Source of the DNA: an uncultured Pseudomonadales bacterium | GTDB taxonomy: Bacteria > Pseudomonadota > Gammaproteobacteria > Pseudomonadales > Azotimanducaceae | DNA length: 64,000 nucleotides | Reading direction: 5' to 3' | Assembly (NCBI GenBank): GCA_938036875.1 | Contig: CALHVX010000020.1 | Location: forward strand, 62,001 to 126,000 | In this document: positions 51,915-60,228 of the stretch, in pieces | Position numbering within the stretch: position 1 is the stretch's first letter | Layout: each line of letters opens with the position of its first letter | The notes under the pieces: model-generated | Told to the model about the DNA's origin: nothing | The model's input: only the letters and a program-made list of their open reading frames with translations | The model's database searches: none | Made by a program: the position numbers and the translations under genes

Positions 51915-54900
51915 GTGGCTATCCAATCTTTGCTCATCGCCAACCGTGGTGAGATTGCCATCCGCATAGCAAGGGCAGCGGCAGATTTAGGGCTTCGTAG
52001 TGTCGCCATCTACTCAGAGGATGACGCCGCTGCTGGCCATCTTGGGCATGCCAGCGCGGACATTGCATTGGCGGGTAGCGGAGCCAAGGCGTACCTAGAT
52101 ATTCCTGGGATTATTGATGCAGCGGTGCAGTCCGGTTGTGATGCAGTGCATCCGGGGTACGGATTTTTGGCCGAAAGCGCCCCCTTTGCGCAAGCTTGTG
52201 CCGATGCAGGTCTAACCTTTGTTGGTCCATCGGTGCCGGCGCTGGGTTTGTTTGGTGACAAGGTGGCAGCGCGAGCCTTGGCCGAGCGTTGTGATGTGCC
52301 GCTCTTGCCAGGAACCAATAGCGCCACCAGCTTAGCTGAGGCTGGCGAGTTTTATCGCCAGCTAACCGGTGGTGCGTCGATGATGATCAAAGCGATTGCC
52401 GGTGGCGGCGGTCGTGGCATTCGAGTCGTAAACAGCGCCGAAGAGTTGGAGTCAGCCTACGCTGCATGCGTGCGCGAAGCCGAGCTAGGTTTTGGCAACG
52501 GTGCGGTGTATGTAGAGGAGTACTTACCCTTTGCTAGACATCTTGAGGTTCAGGTCTTAGGGGATGGCCTACATTGGGTGCACCTGCACGAACGGGAATG
52601 TTCGGTTCAGCGGCGTCAGCAAAAACTGGTTGAGATTGCACCCAGCCCCACATTGCCCGAAGCAACGCGGCAAGCATTGTATGCCGCTGCGTTAAGCATG
52701 GCCAAAGCCGGTAGTTACAGCAGCCTAGGCACCTTCGAATTTTTGGTTGATGCCAACAACCCGGAACGCTTTGCCTTTATGGAGGCCAATGCACGCTTGC
52801 AGGTTGAGCATACGGTTACCGAAGAGGTAACGGGGGTTGATTTGGTGCAAGCGCAACTGCAAGTGGCGGCTGGTGCCTCCTTAACCGATCTTGGGTTAAC
52901 TCAAGGCCAGGTACCAAGCCCTCGCGGTTATGCCATACAGCTGCGGGTAAATATGGAGACCTTAACGGCTGCAGGTGAAGCGAAGCCTGCTGGCGGTACC
53001 CTGAATTTGTTTGATGCCCCGTTAGGGCCAGGCTTGCGTGTTGATACTTACGGCTATGCCGGTTACACCACCAATCCAAACTTCGATTCGTTGTTGGCTA
53101 AGCTGGTGGTTAGCAATGCCAGCAGTGATTACCAGGCGTGTGTGCAGCGTGCCTATCGAGCCCTGTGTGCGTTTAGGGTGCAGGGGGTAGCAACCAACCT
53201 GGAGTTGTTGCGGACCTTAGTGCAGCTGCCCGAGTTTGCTAGCAACGAGATTCACACCACTTTTGTGCAGGACAACTTAGAGCGTTTGTTGCAGCCCCAA
53301 GGTTCGCATGCGGAGTTGGTGCCTGGCCAAAAGCGCGCAGCATCGGGGAGCTTCGATGCCGGATCAACGGCAGCGCCAGTGAACAACGATCCTCTGGCCG
53401 TGCTCGATCACGGTAAGGGCGGTGCAGCGGGTGGCATTGGCGCGCCCACCACTTTGGCTTTGGTTGATGAAACGCTGCCGGACGGTGTGGTTGTAGTGAG
53501 CGCCCCGATGCAAGGTACTGTGGTTAACTTTGAGGTTGAACCCGGTGATCCTGTGTTTGTGGGTCAGCCGGTGCTGGTCATGGAAGCCATGAAGATGGAG
53601 CACGTGGTGACAGCGCAAGTTTCAGGCCACGTTCAACGCCTTGGGGTTGCTCCTGGTGATGCGGTCTTTGAAGGCCACTCCTTGATTTATCTCGCGCAAG
53701 CAGAGGTAGCAACCCAAGAACTTGCAAGCGCGGCGCAAGTCGATTTGGATTATATCCGACCAGATTTGCAGGAAGTCATCGATCGACACGCCGCTGGGCT
53801 TGATGTGAGTCGCCCCGAAGCCGTGGCAAAGCGTCGTAAAACCGGGCACAGAACCGCGCGTGAAAACGTGGCCGACCTTTGTGATGAAGGTACTTTTATT
53901 GAATATGGCTCGCTGGTGCTTGCGGGCCAGCGTCGACGCCGCTCTATCGACGACCTGGTGAAGAACACAACCGGTGATGGCATGGTTTGCGGTTTAGGCC
54001 AAGTCAACGGCGCTCAGTTTCCGCCGGACAAAGCCCGCTGCCTCATTATGTCTTACGACTACATGGTGCTTGCCGGCACCCAAGGCATGAAGAACCATGC
54101 CAAGAAAGATCGCATGTTTGAAATGGCGGAAGAGTACCGGTTGCCAACGGTTTTGTTTGCCGAAGGCGGGGGTGGCCGCCCAGGTGATACCGATGGGTCC
54201 GGTGTTGCGGGCTTAGATTGCTGGGCGTTTACTTATTTTGCAAGGCTCTCGGCGCTGGTCCCCATCGTTGGGATTACCACCGGCCGCTGCTTTGCTGGCA
54301 ATGCGGTGTTGCTTGCTTGTTGCGATGTGATCATTGCGACCGAAGATTCCAATATTGGGATTGGCGGTCCGGCCATGATAGAAGGCGGTGGGTTGGGTGT
54401 GTTTCGCCCGGAAGAAGTTGGGCCGATGGATGTCCAGGTACCGAACGGCGTTGTGGATATTGAGGTAAAAGACGAAGCCGAGGCCGTGCTCAAGGCCAAG
54501 CAATATTTGTCTTACTTTCAAGGTCCAACACAGCAGTGGGAAGCAGCAGATCAAAGGCAACTGCGCTCTGTTGTGCCTGAGAATCGGCTGCGATTCTATG
54601 ACATTCGAGAAGTGATCCAAACCATGGCCGACGTTGGCTCGGTATTGGAGCTGCGCGCCGGTTGGGGCCACGGTATAGTCACAGCCTTTGCCCGCATCGA
54701 GGGCAAACCCGTGGGTATAGTGGCAAACAATCCGGGGCATTTATCCGGTGCCATTGATGCGGATGGTGCGGATAAAGGCACGCGCTTTATGCAGCTTTGT
54801 GACGCCTTTGATATCCCCGTGCTCTTTTTGTGTGACTGCCCCGGCATTATGGTGGGTCCGGAGATAGAACGTTCAGCCGTGGTACGCCACGCTGGCCGAA

Positions 54901-55310
54901 TGTTTGTCACCGGTGCGAACATTAGCGTGCCGTTTTTCACCATCATCATTCGCAAAGCCTACGGGTTGGGTGCACAGGCAATGGCCGGTGGCAGCTTCAA
55001 GGCGCCGCTTTTTGTAGTGAGCTGGCCAACGGGTGAATTTGGCGGCATGGGGTTAGAAGGGGCGGTGAAGCTGGGTTATCGTAAAGAGCTTGCAGCCATT
55101 GAAGATCCGGATGAGCGCAAAGCCAAGTACGACGAGATGGTGGCTGGTATGTACGAGCGGGGCAAAGCGGTGAACGTGGCTTCTCACTTTGAGTTGGACG
55201 ACGTCATCGATCCGGCGGATTCCCGGCACTGGATTGCTAGGGCACTAAATTCGGTGCCTCTCACGCCAGCTAGAGAAGGCAAGAAGCGACCGAATGTCGA
55301 TACTTGGTAA
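51915..55310 (+). CDS. single-chain biotin-dependent acyl-CoA carboxylase (BC-BCCP-CT)
   Basis: A 1131-residue enzyme carrying all three parts in one chain. Biotin carboxylase occupies about 1-450 (LLIANRGEIAIRIARAA, KAIAGGGGRGIR, ERECSVQRRQQKL, EANARLQVEHTVTEEV). The biotinyl domain has the biotin Lys560 in MEAMKMEH. The carboxyltransferase covers about 630-1131 (ADLCDEGTFIEYGSL, FAEGGGGRPGDTDGSG, CDCPGIMVGPEIE, MAGGSFKAPLFVVSWPTGEFGGMGLEGAVKLGYRKEL). Size and order match the single-chain long-chain acyl-CoA carboxylases described from Mycobacterium avium and others. The start is GTG with AGGGGAC upstream. The acyl substrate (acetyl, propionyl or long chain) is not determinable from sequence. 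Confidence 0.93.
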   Translation: MAIQSLLIANRGEIAIRIARAAADLGLRSVAIYSEDDAAAGHLGHASADIALAGSGAKAYLDIPGIIDAAVQSGCDAVHPGYGFLAESAPFAQACADAGLTFVGPSVPALGLFGDKVAARALAERCDVPLLPGTNSATSLAEAGEFYRQLTGGASMMIKAIAGGGGRGIRVVNSAEELESAYAACVREAELGFGNGAVYVEEYLPFARHLEVQVLGDGLHWVHLHERECSVQRRQQKLVEIAPSPTLPEATRQALYAAALSMAKAGSYSSLGTFEFLVDANNPERFAFMEANARLQVEHTVTEEVTGVDLVQAQLQVAAGASLTDLGLTQGQVPSPRGYAIQLRVNMETLTAAGEAKPAGGTLNLFDAPLGPGLRVDTYGYAGYTTNPNFDSLLAKLVVSNASSDYQACVQRAYRALCAFRVQGVATNLELLRTLVQLPEFASNEIHTTFVQDNLERLLQPQGSHAELVPGQKRAASGSFDAGSTAAPVNNDPLAVLDHGKGGAAGGIGAPTTLALVDETLPDGVVVVSAPMQGTVVNFEVEPGDPVFVGQPVLVMEAMKMEHVVTAQVSGHVQRLGVAPGDAVFEGHSLIYLAQAEVATQELASAAQVDLDYIRPDLQEVIDRHAAGLDVSRPEAVAKRRKTGHRTARENVADLCDEGTFIEYGSLVLAGQRRRRSIDDLVKNTTGDGMVCGLGQVNGAQFPPDKARCLIMSYDYMVLAGTQGMKNHAKKDRMFEMAEEYRLPTVLFAEGGGGRPGDTDGSGVAGLDCWAFTYFARLSALVPIVGITTGRCFAGNAVLLACCDVIIATEDSNIGIGGPAMIEGGGLGVFRPEEVGPMDVQVPNGVVDIEVKDEAEAVLKAKQYLSYFQGPTQQWEAADQRQLRSVVPENRLRFYDIREVIQTMADVGSVLELRAGWGHGIVTAFARIEGKPVGIVANNPGHLSGAIDADGADKGTRFMQLCDAFDIPVLFLCDCPGIMVGPEIERSAVVRHAGRMFVTGANISVPFFTIIIRKAYGLGAQAMAGGSFKAPLFVVSWPTGEFGGMGLEGAVKLGYRKELAAIEDPDERKAKYDEMVAGMYERGKAVNVASHFELDDVIDPADSRHWIARALNSVPLTPAREGKKRPNVDTW

Positions 55311-55353
55311 TACCCTTTGTTGATTCTGCTTGTTAGTGGTGCTTGGTGCGCGG

Positions 55354-56922
55354 CTAGTAGCCTGCCACCAAGCCTTCTTTACGGTGGTCGGACCCACCAA
55401 TGTAACCCTGCTCAGTTTTAACGATAAGTTGAGCGCCACCAAAGACATGCTCCAACGGCTCGTAACGAACTTGATGCCCACGGTCTGCAAGCGATCGGGC
55501 AATGCTTTCTGGCATGCCGGTTTCTAAGCCAACGCTAAAATCTGGGTAGACGTGCCAGCGCGGCGCATCGCTAGCGGCTTGTGGGTTTTGCTGGTGATCC
55601 ACAATGCGGTTCACCATTTGCACGTGACCCTGGTGCTGCATGTGTCCCCCCATAACGCCAAAACTCATCAGCGGTTTACCTTGGGCGGTGACAAAACCTG
55701 GAATGATCGTGTGAAAAGGGCGTTTGCCTGGTGCAACGCAGTTGGGGTGTGTCGGGTCTAGGCTAAAACCATGGCCGCGGTTTTGCATCGAGATACCGGT
55801 GCCTGGAATGACTACGCCCGAGCCAAAACCAAGGTAGTTGGATTGTATAAAAGACACCATCATGCCGCTGGCATCGGCTGTGGTTAGATACACGGTGTCG
55901 TGGCTGATGGGTAGTTGCATCGGTGGTAATGGGGCCGCTTTGCCACCGATGCCTTGGGCGGCTCGTTGCAACATATTTGGTTCCAGCAACGCTTCGGGCG
56001 TTACCCTCATGGCCTGTGGGTCTGCAAAGTGTTGGGCCGCCGCGCCAATGGCGATCTTCATGGCTTCTATCTGCTCGTGCACCGCATCTGGGCTATCTAG
56101 CGGAGCCAGTTTGCGGTGTTGCAGTATGCCCAGCGCAATTTGTGCAGCAAGACCTTGGCCATTGGGTGGTATCTCGTGCAGCTCGATGCCACGATAAGGT
56201 TGCGCGATAGGGGTAACCCAATCCGCTTGATGGTTTGCTAGGTCCTCAGCAGATAAGGCGCCTCCGGCTTGCTGTGCACAGGCAACCATTTTTTCGGCCA
56301 GCTCGCCGGTATAAAAAACCCTGCCTTGGCTGGAAGCAATTTTTTCTAAGCTGTCGGCCAAGTCTGGGCGTTTGAACAGCTCGCCTGCTTTTGGTGCGGG
56401 CAAAAAATGCTCAGCGAAATCTGGGTAGTCTGCAAAGGTGCGTTGGGCTAAGCGCCAATAAAACGCCGTCTTCGGTCCTACCAGGAAGCCATCACGCGCG
56501 TAGTGAATAGCATCGGTAAACAAAGCGGCAAAGGGCAGCTTGCCGTATCGTTCAGACAAGGTTGTCCAAGCACTCACCGCCCCAGGAACCGTAACGGCAT
56601 CCCAGCCGAGCAAGGGCATCTTGGTCAGCCCGGCAAAACGTTTGGCGGTCCAGCCTTGGGGAGAGCGTCCCGAGGCATTGAGCCCTTGCAGTTGTTTGCC
56701 ATCCCAAACGATCGCAAATGCGTCACTCCCCAAGCCGTTATTGTTTGGCTCTACCACGGTTAAGGTGATCGCCGTTGCTAAGGCCGCATCAACGGCATTG
56801 CCACCTTGTCTTAGCGCATTGATGCCAGATTGAACCGCTAGTGGTTGACTGCTCGCCACCAGGTTGCTGGCACCAACCGGAGAGCGGCTAGCGGCATACG
56901 GCTGAGCAAAGTTTAACCTCAT
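55354..56922 (-). CDS. gamma-glutamyltransferase family protein
   Basis: N-terminal nucleophile hydrolase related to GGT and cephalosporin acylase, 522 residues. The precursor would self-cleave before Thr343 (SHDTVYLTTADASG), giving a large and a small chain. Seen: GGNAVDAALATAITLTVVEPNNNGLGSDAFA and VPGAVSAWTTLSERYGKLP in the large part, and NYLGFGSGVVIPGTGISMQNRGHGF in the small part. No signal peptide is present, unlike the periplasmic E. coli GGT, so it is probably cytoplasmic. Its ATG overlaps the stop of the upstream lipoprotein remnant (ATGA), so both are translated together. Confidence 0.93.
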   Translation of the reverse strand: MRLNFAQPYAASRSPVGASNLVASSQPLAVQSGINALRQGGNAVDAALATAITLTVVEPNNNGLGSDAFAIVWDGKQLQGLNASGRSPQGWTAKRFAGLTKMPLLGWDAVTVPGAVSAWTTLSERYGKLPFAALFTDAIHYARDGFLVGPKTAFYWRLAQRTFADYPDFAEHFLPAPKAGELFKRPDLADSLEKIASSQGRVFYTGELAEKMVACAQQAGGALSAEDLANHQADWVTPIAQPYRGIELHEIPPNGQGLAAQIALGILQHRKLAPLDSPDAVHEQIEAMKIAIGAAAQHFADPQAMRVTPEALLEPNMLQRAAQGIGGKAAPLPPMQLPISHDTVYLTTADASGMMVSFIQSNYLGFGSGVVIPGTGISMQNRGHGFSLDPTHPNCVAPGKRPFHTIIPGFVTAQGKPLMSFGVMGGHMQHQGHVQMVNRIVDHQQNPQAASDAPRWHVYPDFSVGLETGMPESIARSLADRGHQVRYEPLEHVFGGAQLIVKTEQGYIGGSDHRKEGLVAGY

Positions 56923-57554
56923 GAGGGATCAGCGTTTTGCACCTCAACTTGCCCGTTGCTGACGACAGCGTGGACATCGTTTAAGGCTTGGGGGTCGGTT
57001 AGTGGGTTGCTGTTCAGCAGCACAAGATCGGCGCTGCGACCCACACTGATGGCTGGGAGTTGGCTCGAGGAAAACTGGGTTGGCGCATCGTGCTTACGCT
57101 CAGCAAAGGCAGCGGTGAGCTGGGTCGAGCTACCCGGCAGAATCCACTTTCCGGAAGCATCAACACCCACAGAGTCCGCCGGCACGTCAATAGTACCGCG
57201 CTTGCCTACCCCAACGATGACACCCTCACGAATAACAACAATGGCATCAAATTGAGGCTTGCTACCATCGCCGGTTAGCAACCATCCGCCGGAAAGGATT
57301 TGGGTTGATGAGGTCATGGGCGGTGGTGGTTCTGGGTAGTTTCTTGGTTCTGTAGCGTTGCTTTGCTCAACCGCCGGGTCAGTCTCAGGCTTACTTTGGC
57401 CGCAGCTGCTCAGGAACAAAGTCATGGCGAATGCAAGCATGGGCAGCCGCAGTTGACTAAAGCTCAGTGCTCCTGGGCGTTTACTCAGAGCGTTTATTCG
57501 CCAATAGGCGCTGAGATGGGTTGGGTTTGCAGCTGGATTTGTTGAACCGAACAT
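56919..57554 (-). pseudogene. lipoprotein amidohydrolase remnant lacking the catalytic barrel
   Basis: A 211-residue frame with AAGGA before the ATG at 57552-57554. After a signal region ending in a lipobox (LFLSSCGQ) come the N-terminal strands of an amidohydrolase beta-sandwich (ILSGGWLLTGDGSKPQFDAIVVIREGVIVGVG up to GKWILPG). The sequence then jumps directly to the C-terminal strands (LPAISVGRSADLVLLNSNPLTDPQALNDVHAVVSNGQVEV). The 250-300 residues in between, including the metal-binding HxH, Lys, His and Asp of the TIM barrel, are missing. The frame is intact and still coupled to the GGT start by ATGA, so it may be a recent in-frame deletion or a retained binding domain. Confidence 0.75.
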
Positions 57555-57742
57555 GAGATTCCTTGGATTGTAGATTGAAAGCGAACAATGGAGGCAAAAG
57601 AGCAAGCTCTGAAGACTCGTGCCTTGCGATAGGCGTGGCTGCTTGGGTCATCGGTGATAAAGTACCACAGTCATATGCATACGGGCGGGTGTTAGCCAAG
57701 CATAGGCGATCCGTTGGCTAGGGTCTGGTTCGTTGGCGAATT

Positions 57743-58858
57743 ATGGCGGAGTTTTGGGCTGTTCAGGGTAGGGTGAGTAACGTGATAGAGACTAAAAGGC
57801 CGCCACTGGTGACCAACCCTCAGGCGCTGGACCTAGCATGGGTGAACCAAATGTTGGACTTTGTTGGCTCCAAAACCAAGGCGTCTGGCATTCGCTCAGC
57901 CGCCATTGGTACGGGCCAGACAGCGCATAGCGAGCGTTTTGTTTTCAGCCTGCAAGGCTCTGATCAGCCGCTGTCGTTGGTAGGAAAGTTTCCATCGCCG
58001 GATGCAACGAGCAGAGCGACTGGACACACACACGGTGCCTATCGTCGTGAGGTCTATTTTTATCAGCAGTTAGCTAGCAAAGTAGCGGTAAAAATCCCGC
58101 AACTGATTTACGCCGACATCAATCCGGAAAACTCCGATTTTGTTTTGTTGCTAGAAGATGCCAGCCCAGCAAAACAAGGCGATCAGCTGGCGGGCTGTGA
58201 TGCAACCGCTGCTGCTGCCGTTTTGGAGCAGGCGGCTGCGCTGCACGCGCCACTTTGGGGCAATGGCAGCCTAGAAGGTTATGACTTCCTGAACGGTGCT
58301 GCGGGGAGCCAACCCTTAGAAACGGCGCTCATAGAAGCCCTGTGGCACCAATTTGTAGCTCGCTACTCCCAGCGCCTCCCCCGGAACATCGTTGCGGTTG
58401 GAGAAACGTTGGTTGCTGGCTGGTCTAGTTATGCGCAGGCATATTCTGGTCCTAAAACCCTAACTCACGGGGACTTCAGGTTAGACAACTTGCTCTTTGA
58501 TCAGCACGCTGGAGGCGTTGCGGTGACTGTGGTTGATTGGCAAACGGTTGGGGTCGGTTGCGCTGCACAGGATGTTGCTTACTTTTTGGGCTCAAGCTTT
58601 ACCCCCGAGCTAAGGCGTGAGCTTGAACCGCAGTTGCTTGCGAACTACCTAACTCAACTGCAAAGGCGTGGGGTGACCGATTATTCCTTTGACCAACTTT
58701 GGGCCGATTACCGGCGCTACGCTTACGCCGGTTATTTGATGGCTGTTATTGCGTCCATCTTAGTTGAGCAAACGCCCCGTGGTGACGACATGTTTATGTT
58801 GATGGCGATGCGTCATGGACAACAAGCCATTGATTTAGATTCTGCGGCAACGCTCTAG
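57743..58858 (+). CDS. APH/choline-kinase-like phosphotransferase
   Basis: A 371-residue small-molecule kinase of the aminoglycoside phosphotransferase/ecdysteroid kinase-like group. The catalytic loop is THGDFRLDNLLFD and the metal-binding Asp follows in VTVVDWQTVGVGCAAQDVAYFLG; an earlier Lys lies in SLVGKFPSPDA. Many members in lipid-degrading bacteria are encoded near acyl-CoA dehydrogenases and may phosphorylate hydroxyacyl-CoAs; the substrate here is unknown. The ATG at 57743 has no Shine-Dalgarno, and the GTG at 57782 after AGGGTGAG is an equally good start. The NSS transporter begins 29 bp downstream. Confidence 0.85.
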   Translation: MAEFWAVQGRVSNVIETKRPPLVTNPQALDLAWVNQMLDFVGSKTKASGIRSAAIGTGQTAHSERFVFSLQGSDQPLSLVGKFPSPDATSRATGHTHGAYRREVYFYQQLASKVAVKIPQLIYADINPENSDFVLLLEDASPAKQGDQLAGCDATAAAAVLEQAAALHAPLWGNGSLEGYDFLNGAAGSQPLETALIEALWHQFVARYSQRLPRNIVAVGETLVAGWSSYAQAYSGPKTLTHGDFRLDNLLFDQHAGGVAVTVVDWQTVGVGCAAQDVAYFLGSSFTPELRRELEPQLLANYLTQLQRRGVTDYSFDQLWADYRRYAYAGYLMAVIASILVEQTPRGDDMFMLMAMRHGQQAIDLDSAATL

Positions 58859-58887
58859 AAAATAACATACTCACAAGCAAGCGAGAT

Positions 58888-60228
58888 ATGGATAAAAATA
58901 CACAATGGACTTCTAGGTTTGGCTTTCTTATGGCTGCTGCAGGGTTTGCAGTTGGCTTAGGGAATATTTGGCGCTTTCCTTATGTCACCGGCGAAAATGG
59001 TGGTGCTGCTTTTGTCTTGGTGTATTTGCTGTTTGTCCTTGTTATTGGGGTTCCGATACTCATGGCAGAGTTGATGTTAGGACGCCAAGGTCGCAGCAGC
59101 GCGTCTGGGAGCATGGCAAACGTAGCAGCGACAGAAGGTGCCGGTTCTGCTTGGCGTTGGGTGGGTGGACTAAATTTGCTAACCGCATTTCTAATCACCA
59201 TGGTGTATGCCGTGGTGGCTGGTTGGGTTTTACAATACTGGGTGCTAGCGCTAGGCAATGAATTTGTTGGCTTAGACGCCGTCACCTCGCCGGATGTGTT
59301 TGCTGACGTTCTAGCTGACTTTCGTGGCTTGTTGTTTTATACGGTCGTTGCTCTGCTTTTAACCTGCATGATTTTGTATTTTGGTGTGACCTCGGGCGTG
59401 GAGAGAGTCGTGCGGGTGCTGATGCCGTTGCTGTTAGCTTTGTTGGTTGCACTAGCGATAGCGAACCTATTTTCTGGTGAGTTCATGCGCACCTTGGACT
59501 ATTTGTTTACTCCGGATTTTGGCAAGCTCGATGCGACAACATTGCTCGCCGCTCTGGCCCAAGCCTTCTTTTCGATTGGTGTGGCCATGGCCGGCATGAT
59601 GACCTACGGTGCTTACTTGCCAACAGACGTGTCGATTGCGGGATCAGCGTTTGCCATTGTTGCGGTGGATACTTTGGTTGCCTTGCTGGCTGGGTTAGTC
59701 ATTTTTCCGTTGGTCTTTCAGTTCGGTTTGGACCCTGCGGGGGGCGCAGGTTTGATTTTCGAAACCTTACCTGTGGCCTTTGGTGCGTTACCCGCAGGGC
59801 AATGGTTGGGTAGCTTGTTCTTCCTACTGCTTGCCGTTGCGGCAATTACCTCGATGGTCGGCTTGATGGAACCCTTAGTCGCTTGGTGTGAAGAGGGCCT
59901 TAGCCTATCGCGTGAACTTGGTGTGGTGTTGGTTGGCATAAGCCTATGGACGTGCGCGAGCATCAGTATTTTGTCTTATAACCGCTGGTCTGAGTGGCAA
60001 CTACTCGGTCGCGGGTTAAGTGATTGGTTAGATTTTATCCCGAACCAGCTTTTTCTGCCCCTGGGCGCGTTGCTGATCGCCTTGTTTGCTGGTTGGGTTG
60101 TGAGCGCACGCACAAGCCGTCGGGAGCTTGCGATGCGCGGGCGCTTTGGTTATTGGCTTTGGATGGTCCTCATCCGCTTTGTGGTGCCACCTGCCGTGCT
60201 AACCATATTGGTTGTTGGGGTGCTCTAG
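58888..60228 (+). CDS. sodium-dependent transporter (NSS/SNF family)
   Basis: LeuT-like sodium-coupled transporter, 446 residues and about 11-12 hydrophobic helices. The N-terminus is the family hallmark: WTSRFGFLMAAAGFAVGLGNIWRFPYVTGENGGAAFVLVY, holding the unwound helix 1 with sodium ligands. The helix 6/8 region AQAFFSIGVAMAGMMTYGAYLPTD is also conserved. Substrates of bacterial homologues are amino acids or related amines. It is 29 bp downstream of the phosphotransferase gene, and its stop shares CTAG with the convergent beta-glucosidase. Confidence 0.94.
   Translation: MDKNTQWTSRFGFLMAAAGFAVGLGNIWRFPYVTGENGGAAFVLVYLLFVLVIGVPILMAELMLGRQGRSSASGSMANVAATEGAGSAWRWVGGLNLLTAFLITMVYAVVAGWVLQYWVLALGNEFVGLDAVTSPDVFADVLADFRGLLFYTVVALLLTCMILYFGVTSGVERVVRVLMPLLLALLVALAIANLFSGEFMRTLDYLFTPDFGKLDATTLLAALAQAFFSIGVAMAGMMTYGAYLPTDVSIAGSAFAIVAVDTLVALLAGLVIFPLVFQFGLDPAGGAGLIFETLPVAFGALPAGQWLGSLFFLLLAVAAITSMVGLMEPLVAWCEEGLSLSRELGVVLVGISLWTCASISILSYNRWSEWQLLGRGLSDWLDFIPNQLFLPLGALLIALFAGWVVSARTSRRELAMRGRFGYWLWMVLIRFVVPPAVLTILVVGVL

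Noticed and set aside
54213-54740. 175-codon frame antisense to the carboxyltransferase domain
   Set aside because: His/Arg-rich reverse reading of a well-conserved region; no independent support.
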